A stretch of 64,000 bases of DNA from Schizochytrium sp. TIO01 (taxonomy: Eukaryota; Sar; Bigyra; Thraustochytrida; Thraustochytriidae), in NCBI GenBank assembly GCA_004764695.1, contig SMSO01000031.1:9211761-9275760 (forward strand), in the 5' to 3' direction. Shown here in pieces: positions 56,621 through 64,000 of this stretch (position 1 is the first letter of the stretch; each line of letters opens with the position of its first letter). The translations under genes were made by a program, and so were the position numbers. Under the pieces are notes generated by a model, which worked only from the letters and a program-made list of their open reading frames with translations, had not been told where the DNA came from and ran no database searches.

Positions 56621-57994
56621 AGTAGATATTTGACATCATGATGTAAAATCTGGTCTTTGTTATTACTATCTAAATAGTTGAGTTGTTTGCGAGTCTCTTC
56701 AGAGGCCAGTCTAAGAGTCATATTGGATTGGCCCTAGCCCTTCCAGAACTGAAGGGATAAATAATTCTATTAGTTGGCCTATGTAACTTAGACCAAAATA
56801 AACGATTTATTTTAGAGAGCATGAATCGCGTGGCATCGCTCATTCAGAACCATTAAAAAATCTTTCAAAGGAAAAGAGAAAGAGATGAAGAAAGGGAGAA
56901 GCGGAAAAAGGAGAATTAAAAGGCGCAGTTGCATCCCCGAACGAAGAACTTTGAAATTAATTCCACATCAGATTAATAAATATGTGGAAAAGTAGACTTT
57001 TACAGTGGGACTGGGCAGCATAATTGTGGAGCGTGCTCAATTGAAGCAGCAAATGCCATCTGCTTAATGATCCTGTATTTTGGTATAACCTAGTCGCCAG
57101 GGTTTGCTGAAAGCATTCTTTCGTATCGATGCATGCACAGCCTTTCGCAGACAATAATTTATGAGCAAGGTGTTTTTATTTCGTGCCGTTCAATTTTCCT
57201 AGGTTTACTTCTCTCTTTGTAAAAATGTATATAATGAAAATATTTTTTGTTTATTTTACTATTGAAGAATGACACGCGACCCCAAATAAACACATTTTCT
57301 CCAGGCACGGGCCATCTCTTCTCCTTCTTCAAAACAAAAAAAGATTTAAATGTATTTGCTTGCTTTGCAGTCAACTCTCGGTGCGGCCTCTTCTGCCAGG
57401 TCCTACACAGATGGGTAAGGGCAACTTGATTGAGGCAGCTTGTTGGGAATATTTCATAGACAAATACAAGCTCATAGACTCGCACTAAAAAATAATAGCT
57501 TTTAAACGACTGGTTGCTCACGGTATCTATTATTTATGATTTTATATATATGATAAGAAATAAACCTTTTCTATGTTGCAGTATCATATCATAAGACTGA
57601 TATTTTATATTCTTGCCACCTATTCTTGCTTAGAGGTAAAACCACTATACTTCAAAAAGCGACCTTTTCTTTATTTTTTCTTTCATTTTTCATTGTTTTA
57701 ATTTAATAAATAAAGAACTTTAATTAATAAATCTTGCAGTTGACTCAGGCAAGGATTTTTACTTTAAAAAATAATAATAAAATATTTAGATCGTGATTGG
57801 TACAAGTAGATAGTATTACATATATTCTTTTGCTCCACCAAACCATCTACCCCATATAGAAACATCAAAATTTTCTTCTGCGCATTTTTGCAATCCTTCG
57901 CAGGTAAGCAAACCCGCAACACCAATTTGCGCCCATTCAAATTGTCTAATACTATCAGTATTAGTGCTTCAAGTCAAGAACGATCGCTGGGACA

Positions 57995-58945
57995 ATGATT
58001 CAGCGTGGAGCCACCATCCTTCTGGTGCTCAGTGCGATACTTGCAAGCAGCCCAGTGTATGCTGAGGAATCAACTTGCAAGACTTTTGCTGACCTCTACG
58101 GCAATGGTCGCAACCTTTGCGAGAACCTTTTCAGTGGTGCCTTCAAGTATGTTCCCAAGAGCGACCCCGCCCACAAGTATGCCTACACCATGTGGTTCTT
58201 CGACACTGAAAACCCGAACGACAATGTGACAGCACTTCGTATTGAAGCTGGTCTCCACGACTCAGAATATGATGACACTGATGTATGCCACCTTCAGTAT
58301 GAAGACAATAGCCATGATGTTCCTCAGGCCAATCGCCAGCTCCCCGAGTGCAGTCCCTGGAACAGCAACTCATGCTGCACTCCGGATATTGTTCAGAGTC
58401 CCGAATACATGCGCGAAGCCTATGGTGCTGAGTTCAACTGGAACCGTTGTGGCACTCTGAGCCAGCAGTGTGAACGTTTCTTCGTTCAGGAGTACTGCCT
58501 TTACGAATGCGATGTGAACGCTGGTCTTTTTCGCAAGTATGCTCCGCACCTGAACTACACCAACAACCCAGATGCTAATGCCTGGGAGATGGAGGGTATG
58601 CCTATCAAGGGTGAATATTGCGATGCCTGGTACGAGGCTTGCCAGAACGACTACTTCATTTCTTGTAGCGACTCTGACAACGGCGACTGGTTTGCTTGCC
58701 CTTCTATTACCCCCGCAACCGAGGATGAGGAGGATCGTAGAATCTCCAAGGCATCTCTCGCTGTCATCATTGTCCTTGCGGTGCTTGCCTCTGGTGCTTG
58801 CTGCTGGACCTGCATGCTGATTCGCCGCGAGCGTATGGGCCAGCCGGTCTTTGCTCCTGAGAACTTTGATAAGATTGGCGAGAACAACAACCGCCCCTCC
58901 AACTCGGGTGAGGAATCTTCCCGCGGAAGCATCGCCATGACCTAA
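57995..58945 (+). CDS. Folate-receptor-like type I membrane protein
   Basis: 316 residues, ATG at 57995 with A at -3 (GACAATG). The protein has a signal peptide (about residues 1-23), an ectodomain (24-250), one transmembrane helix (about 254-277) and a short Arg-rich tail, so it is type I rather than GPI-anchored. The ectodomain carries the Folate_rec pattern: CSPWNSNSCCT (119-129), FNWNRCG...C..FF.QE.CLYEC (147-172), then P-x-x-x-x-YCDAWYEAC (203-216). These match the cysteine spacing of vertebrate FOLR proteins and their relatives, with additional Cys upstream. N-glycosylation sequons are seen at Asn77 and Asn187. Whether it binds folate is unknown; some family members do not. Its codons end in C or G more often than in the flanking genes, consistent with high expression. 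Confidence 0.85.
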   Translation: MIQRGATILLVLSAILASSPVYAEESTCKTFADLYGNGRNLCENLFSGAFKYVPKSDPAHKYAYTMWFFDTENPNDNVTALRIEAGLHDSEYDDTDVCHLQYEDNSHDVPQANRQLPECSPWNSNSCCTPDIVQSPEYMREAYGAEFNWNRCGTLSQQCERFFVQEYCLYECDVNAGLFRKYAPHLNYTNNPDANAWEMEGMPIKGEYCDAWYEACQNDYFISCSDSDNGDWFACPSITPATEDEEDRRISKASLAVIIVLAVLASGACCWTCMLIRRERMGQPVFAPENFDKIGENNNRPSNSGEESSRGSIAMT

Positions 58946-60153
58946 ATCACCGCCTTGAAGTCCTCTCTTTTCTCCGAATCACGCTTTTCTTCGCGTGAAT
59001 GCCTCACAATCAGTTCTGTGACAGGCCATCAGTCAACATTCATTTTGCACGAACAACATTCGTGATGTTACATACATATATATACATACACCTACATTTT
59101 ATTTCGAATTGATCTCCAGATCGGAAATCAAGAGGTCGGGGGTGCGTCCATGCGTCGCTGAGATCATACCCTTTGAACCTGAACAGTCGTTAGTACCTGC
59201 GGAGGGAGAAGGTCGAATTTGTTAGGCTTTATAATACATGTCATTAGCTCGTGTATTATTGCTGGTAATTCAGCTAAGCTTGCACTTACAAATTCTGCCA
59301 CCTCTTGTGCTCTAATCTCGATAGTCATTACGAAGTAAATTCCTTTTCCATATTAACATTCCTGCCTACGCAATCCTTCTGCTCTAAACCATCTTCGCAG
59401 AAGGCATAATTGTTAGCGGCAAGATGAATGAATAAAAATCTTCAATGTCATCTCCAATTGCTGCCCAGTTTTTTTTCCAAATGCATAGTTTGAAATTACT
59501 CACGTACTTCTGTGCCATTAATCTTCTTGTATGCCGTCTTATCCATTTAATTGTTAAGACTTGAGTATTGATAAACTGCAAGCACTTTGCAGTCACTATT
59601 AAGTGAAGATCTCTCCAACCAGATGCCGTACAGAATTTGAAACCGTCCTACCGGAGGCCTTTTCTTTGTCGCGACAAAACAAGTGAATATTTTAGCTTGA
59701 GTTATTAAACAAAAGATTTCCAAATAAGTAAATAATGAGCCACCTCTAACTGGAGGATGTCACCGAGCGATAGAGTAGTAGCGAGAAATCCTGGTAACCT
59801 TGTGGGAGCTTGTGGGAGTTTGATTTCACTCTACTTGAATAGAAAAGGCATTCTTAATGTTCAACTTTCGGGAGGTTCGTGTTGTGCAACAGAATTCTAT
59901 TTTTTGTCTTACAGCTATGTTTTCAAATACGATTTTTCTAATGAAAATGTCCTAAACTGTGATTTCTTGAACTAAGAATTGGTGAAACATGTCATTGTCA
60001 ATCCCTTGTCTACAGCCTTGGACATGCTACCAATACTCGATACTCTGCCGTACTCCGTTATTTTACATATGAAAACTACTTGAGTCTTTACGATCTTTGC
60101 AAAACTCAAATTATACGAGACCATAAAAGTAGACTGCAGAACTCATCACCGCG
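58946..60153. other. Intergenic, no supported gene
   Basis: Contains the 3' UTR of the folate-receptor-like gene, an (AT)n/CATA run at about 59072-59092 and unremarkable AT-rich sequence up to the IS607-like copy. Short frames at 59384-59596 (-) and 59757-59975 (+) have no recognisable motif. Confidence 0.5.
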
Positions 60154-60485
60154 GGATTCTGCACTTATGAAAACGTTAGAACTTAAAACCCCCAAATGAT
60201 ACCTTTTATTCCAGCCATCATGATATAAATTAAATATTATATTTTTGTTAGGTCTTTGTGGTCTTTGTTAAGAGGTATGAAAATGGCACAGCCCAGGAAC
60301 CACCAAGCTTGAAACACTACAAGTGAAGCAAACCTTTAATTCAAATTATCAACCACAAGTTTGGCATCTCAGCAAGTGCCCTTCAGGTGCGTCCCCAGAG
60401 GCAAGTGCATATACGCAAGTGACGTTGTTGAGCGCATCTTTGGCTACTGTTCCGGAAGCCGCAAGAAACGCAGCATCCTACCATT

Positions 60486-60632
60486 ATCTACGCTAGAGTC
60501 TCCTCCGTCAAGCAAAAAGAGAATCTCAAATGCCAGATTCGAGCCTACCCAGACACCTCCGCCGTCTACAAAGATATCGGTAGAGGGGCCAACTTCAACA
60601 CGCTGGGCTTGCGCGCCCTACTGGACTGCTGA
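60486..60632 (+). pseudogene. IS607 TnpA serine-recombinase fragment
   Basis: In the frame ending at the TGA at 60630-60632 this reads IYARVSSVKQKENL, then a Q-I-R-A segment, DIGRGANFN and LGLRALLDC. This is the catalytic N-terminal resolvase motif, with the active-site Ser in YARVSS and the D-I-G-x-G-x-N-x-x-x-x-G-L-x-x-L-L segment of IS607-type recombinases. A helix-turn-helix residue cluster and a PGGKRLY-like motif (seen as VPRGKCIYASDV at about 60393-60428 in a different frame) lie upstream as expected. The C-terminal part is deleted, so the fragment cannot recombine. Confidence 0.75.
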
Positions 60633-60700
60633 AATCACCGCAAGCTTGCACTTTGGCTCCCGGCCGTGAAAACTAACGTGTTATAAATTTGAAACCTCCG

Positions 60701-61006
60701 ATGGTCAACAACTTAACAGGATGGATCAAAAGCAAGACAGTTCGAATGATGTGTTATTGGGGTCGTTTTAGCTTCCGTCAGGCGCTCATTCACAAAGCCG
60801 AACATTTAGCACGCCAGTGGCGAAAACTGGTTATTCTCCGAGAGGATTGTATTCCTAAATCATGCAATGAATGTGGTAGAATCCGCGACAAACTCGAAAC
60901 ATCGGAGGTTTTCAAATGGCCTTAAAACTGCAAACACGTAGTTAATCGTAATATCCACGCCGTCAAAGGCATCCATCTACACTACCTTTCCAAGGACACG
61001 ATTTAA
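60701..61006 (+). pseudogene. TnpB/Fanzor C-terminal fragment with degenerate zinc ribbon and RuvC-III
   Basis: The frame opens at an ATG (60701) and reads an RMMCYWGRFSFRQALIHKAE helix, then a hydrophobic strand and LREDCIPKSCNECGRIRDKL. This is the TnpB/Fanzor arrangement: RuvC helix, catalytic Glu and the first Cys pair of the zinc ribbon. The second Cys pair is disrupted: FKWP, where FKCP is expected, is followed by a TAA at 60923-60925. In the same frame after the stop, NC and VVNRNIHAVKGI correspond to the RuvC-III D-R-D-x-N-A-A-R-N-I block, with the catalytic Asp changed to Asn. A further stop at 61004-61006 may be the original end. The first catalytic Asp lies in the deleted part. Inactive; it preserves the family signature only. 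Confidence 0.72.
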
Positions 61007-61110
61007 GAATTTTGTTTGAGTCACAGGTTAGCTTTCGCGATTGGGCCTTGTCACCATTGGAAATGCAAAATTTGATAGGTTAATTTCTAAGTGACTACTA
61101 ACAGTATAAG

Positions 61111-62801
61111 CCTACTAGGATTGAATCCAGAAGCTGGATCAATTTTAATGCTTTTATTTGATAAACAACCCTGATGTCATGAAGGATCCCTGAGTAGTTC
61201 TTCCACCAAATCATCGGTTTGAAGTTCACGTTTACTAAATACGTGTAGTCCTATCGTCATTAAGAAGTAAGAAGAGAAGGGGCAAGAGCGATAAATTATG
61301 GAGAGGGTATTTATATACTATCAGGTAAATATGGAGTTAAATGGGAGTGTCTTTCGACAGTGTGCACATGTGTAAATGTTGGTTTTCATTAAGATCTCTG
61401 TTGCTGGATATGAAACACTCTATCATGCAATTTCGGTAGTTCGTGGACTTCATTCGATGCGTAAGTTTTATTTCCTCGAGTCAAATTCTTCGCGCGGACT
61501 CGAAGCAAACCCATCAATAAGACTGTCTCAACCATTGGACCGCTCTAACTCAACTATGAAGATCAGACATAGTGCTGATGCAAGTTGATGACACGAATAC
61601 AGTTCAACATTAACTTTGGTTTTGATACGCTCATTAGAATGATTAATTCGTATTTATTGTGAAAACCTTGAAACAAAGATCCAATGGCCGTGCTGCTCGA
61701 TACTGTAGAAGACAGCCTTAGCTCAGTCGCGGCAGTTTAGCAGATTTCATCATCATCAATCGTTTGTTAGATGCTCACCTACTTGCGATCAAGATGAACA
61801 ACAACAATAACCACCGATAAGTCGTTTCAAAATAAATAAATAATTATTATATTTATATAATATGACTATCCAGAATGGCGTGCCAGGTGTTGTCGCCAGC
61901 GAGAAGGTAACACAAGATCAGGCATGAACCACATATGTTCTCCTAACCCTGGAAACTTGCAGCTGTACTAAAGCAGGACTCTGAAGAAACCTTCCCTGCA
62001 AATGCTCATATGCTTTTTTGCCTTTTCAAATCGTTTCTAATTAAAAAAAATGATCTGCAACATATAACAGCAACCTGCTGCCTCAATTTTGCCTTTTTGA
62101 GACACCTTGGTACTCGTACGCAAAGTCACCGTCGTGAATAAATGCTAGGTGCTAGCAGAGCAAAGACAAATGAAAAGAAGCATCGTTTCTTGAGCAAAAT
62201 GCGAAAAATTGTTCCAACTACTACCTACCTGCCCTAGCTACTACTAGGTAGAATATACTCGGGTGTCCGATCAGGGCAAGATAAGTATCGGATATCGACT
62301 GGACCCAGAGGGTTGCGACCATGACAGCTATAGAGATTGCCAACCTGATCAAACCAGGGAAGCAAAGATCCCCAAATACGGGTTTCTGTTTCTTTGTTTT
62401 TTTGTAACAAAGTACCGCGTACCTGGGTCTTTCTATTGGTGTCAAACACAGAAATGCTAGCAACCCCTTTTTGCCCTAGGTTTTTTCCTAACCATGACAA
62501 AAATCACATTTTGGCATTAGTGTATTGCTAGGTTGTTGCAATAAGACTAATTCTTTCTTCTGATCTGATTTCTGCACAAGCATATAGATCGTACGGTACT
62601 TAGTACGAGTACTTACGTAGAAACATCATAGCTTAATTGATGAAAGTCAAGCATCGATCCTCTTTCGTTTAGTAATCGTAGGTAGTACAGCTAGTACCCT
62701 TTTTTTAAAATGAAAAAGCATTTGGCGAAGACCAAAGCGATACAACAACTCGCTCGCGCGCAGCAAGAGGGGAACGAACCCTTCGTGCTCTCACAAGACC
62801 C
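61111..62801. other. Intergenic between the IS607-like copy and the LRR-PAN gene
   Basis: AT-rich with a compact CTACCTACC/TAGGTAG cluster near 62220-62250 and 62675-62700. It must contain the promoter and leader of the gene at the right edge. Short frames at 61376-61588 and 62234-62500 are unrecognised. Confidence 0.5.
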
Positions 62802-64000
62802 ATGGTCCAGGGAAACACAACTCAGAAGCACCTTTGGGACCCTTCACTCCTGGGGTGTGGCACAGAAGTTACTCCTGCCCAACAATATGTGGCGCGGAAT
62901 TGTGCATTGAGGTCTCGCCTTGCGGCACGTGTCCATATTGAATCTGTGCAAAGACAGCAAGTCTGCGAAAGTATACGTAACACTACCCTTTGGAAGAGAT
63001 CAGGAGGCACGCAAAGGCTCCCTCAACATCGCTCTCCACAGAGCCCAGACCTGATCACGTGCTCCTCTGGAGGCAACGTATTGATGTCTTCTTCTCTCTC
63101 TTTCCTTCAAAGTACCCTATCACGTGTTGGTCAAAACAAACTGATACAGATGCAGATACAGTCAAACAAAGACCCTTGGGAACAGCAGCAACAACAGCAC
63201 TCTTCTTTGTTAAGACGGCCATGTGAGGAAACCAATTCTTACTCAAATAGGAGTTCAAATCATCACAAGAGGAGACCACACTATGCTCGTGTTTCGGTCA
63301 TCACAATAATAACTGTAATACTGCTCTTCTGGCACCCAGGTGCGATTTGCGCGTTTACAAACGAAGGTGACCAACGTGCATATGCAAATTTTGTTCTGCA
63401 TATGAGCGCTGGAGGAGAAACCGGTATGTACTTCAATTATTGTAGTGATCAAAACACAGTCAATGATCCATGCTCGTGCAATATAAATGGACGTCAGATT
63501 GTATGTAATGAAGAAGGTAGAATTCAAGAGATCCATTTGCCAGAAAACAGTCTTTATGGAAATCTTTCTCCAGATATCTTGAATATGTTTACTCAACTCC
63601 ATGCTTTAAATCTCTCGTCCCTGACAACAAATTCAGCGCATCGTAATTTGCTGAAAGTTTCTAGCGCAGAGGTGAATTGTACTAACCTTTCCAAGTGCCT
63701 TGATGGTAGTTGGACTTGCGATTTTTCCGGGAGTGATCTACGCATGTGCTCTACTAAGAGTTCGTCTTCAAATCTACCTCAGAATAAAACTAAGGCGTCC
63801 TTTGAATGTGCATACGACGGCTATCTTATTACAGAAAGTACAAATGGAGGCGAGATGCCATTGAACATAAAAGATGTTGCTTCTGCGCAACACTGCTGGA
63901 ATCTCTGCACCAAGTATAGTTTCTGCCTTTTCTTTTCCTTTTCACCGTATGGAAACACAGCCGGTACTTGTCTTCTGCACAGCCGGCTTGGAGACATTCA
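62802..64000 (+). CDS. LRR and PAN/Apple domain surface receptor, 5' part, cut by window end
   Basis: Partial. A frame open from a stop at 62706 runs to the window's right edge. The first ATG is at 62802; later ATGs at 63084 and 63150 are also possible starts, and 63150 would place the hydrophobic segment about 46 residues from the N-terminus. About 160 residues after the first ATG there is a signal-anchor-like stretch (VSVITIITVILLFWHPGA, about 63285-63340), then an LRRNT-like cap with CSDQNTVNDPCSC and an LPENSLYGNL LRR segment. From about 63801 comes an apple/PAN-like region with FECAYDGYL, a C-x-x-L-C pair and FCLFFSFSP, ending in a Cys-rich LLHSRLGDI at the edge. Many Cys suggest an extracellular domain. 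Probably a receptor or adhesin; the remainder, possibly a kinase or further repeats, lies outside the window. Confidence 0.65.
   Translation, partial: MVQGNTTQKHLWDPSLLGCGTEVTPAQQYVARNCALRSRLAARVHIESVQRQQVCESIRNTTLWKRSGGTQRLPQHRSPQSPDLITCSSGGNVLMSSSLSFLQSTLSRVGQNKLIQMQIQSNKDPWEQQQQQHSSLLRRPCEETNSYSNRSSNHHKRRPHYARVSVITIITVILLFWHPGAICAFTNEGDQRAYANFVLHMSAGGETGMYFNYCSDQNTVNDPCSCNINGRQIVCNEEGRIQEIHLPENSLYGNLSPDILNMFTQLHALNLSSLTTNSAHRNLLKVSSAEVNCTNLSKCLDGSWTCDFSGSDLRMCSTKSSSSNLPQNKTKASFECAYDGYLITESTNGGEMPLNIKDVASAQHCWNLCTKYSFCLFFSFSPYGNTAGTCLLHSRLGDI

Larger units (their letters stand above)
49668..57994. other. Intergenic, no supported gene
   Basis: 8.3 kb of AT-rich DNA. Poly-A/T runs, TAGGTA/TACCTA words (dense at 53.2-54.0 kb and 56.2-56.7 kb), a GTAG array at about 56574-56620, the dispersed repeat at 56444-56482 and a fragment of the IS607-like 5' region at about 55036-55080 are present. 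Frames at 52877-53122 (-), 55097-55417 (+) and 57159-57521 (-) are not recognised. The last few hundred bases hold the promoter of the folate-receptor-like gene. Confidence 0.5.
60154..61110 (+). mobile_element. Decayed non-autonomous IS607-like element, copy 2
   Basis: The fuller of two diverged copies; the other is 28404-29142 on the minus strand. Order: a non-coding left segment (60154-60280), then TnpA remnants with helix-turn-helix and PGGKRLY-like region (about 60380-60440, frame-broken) and a serine-recombinase core (60486-60632, IYARVSS). Next the sequence jumps directly into a TnpB/Fanzor C-terminus (60636-61006) and ends with a conserved non-coding right segment (about 61050-61110). 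The recombinase C-terminus and most of the nuclease are missing, with the same junction as in copy 1, so the deletion predates the copies' divergence. Stops and frameshifts prevent a product. IS607-like elements with Fanzor genes are known in eukaryotes and giant viruses. Confidence 0.78.

Overview
This is nuclear DNA from a unicellular eukaryote. The genes are long, mostly uninterrupted single-exon reading frames separated by kilobases of AT-rich, microsatellite-laden DNA. The proteins are eukaryotic in architecture: WW-SH3, an ATRX-like SNF2 ATPase with a BRCT-like end, a CCT-motif protein, a type II Golgi-like glycosyltransferase, a folate-receptor-like membrane protein and an LRR-PAN receptor. 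Intronless genes together with CCT, GT96-like and P3B-ATPase genes fit a stramenopile such as a labyrinthulomycete. That placement is inference; no rRNA or other marker is present. I found no tRNA, rRNA or CRISPR.

Layout, left to right. 1-723: repeat-rich leader. 724-4629 (+): very large low-complexity acidic/Ser/Gln/Asn protein with an ordered C-terminus. 4630-25529: about 21 kb with no gene I can support, full of simple repeats, with one possible asparagine-synthetase-like relic near 15.03-15.24 kb. 25530-26435 (+): CCT-motif protein. 26436-30077: a frameshifted relic and copy 1 of a decayed IS607-like element. 30078-32963 (-): WW-SH3 scaffold. 35496-38264 (-) and 39055-40089 (+): divergent pair, P3B Mg2+-type P-ATPase and a membrane-anchored alpha/beta hydrolase. 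42601-47187 (+): ATRX-like SNF2 ATPase with a PDZ-like insert and BRCT-like end. 47988-49667 (-): peptidyl-serine galactosyltransferase-like GT, convergent with the SNF2 gene. 49668-57994: 8 kb intergenic. 57995-58945 (+): folate-receptor-like type I membrane protein. 60154-61110: copy 2 of the IS607-like element. About 62802 to the right edge (+): open reading frame of an LRR/PAN receptor, cut by the window end.

The most interesting content is the pair of diverged IS607-like copies (28.40-29.14 kb on minus, 60.15-61.11 kb on plus). Each keeps a TnpA serine-recombinase remnant, then jumps across the same internal deletion into the C-terminus of a TnpB/Fanzor-type RNA-guided nuclease, then shares a non-coding right end that sits where the guide RNA of such nucleases is encoded. 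They look like sister copies of a non-autonomous derivative whose active relative should be elsewhere in the genome.

The genes do not form a pathway. Several products (hydrolase, P-ATPase, glycosyltransferase, folate-receptor-like, LRR-PAN) belong to the membrane/secretory system, and three (large low-complexity protein, CCT, SNF2) are probably nuclear. Start codons were placed at the first plausible ATG; frames extended by TTG/GTG were trimmed.
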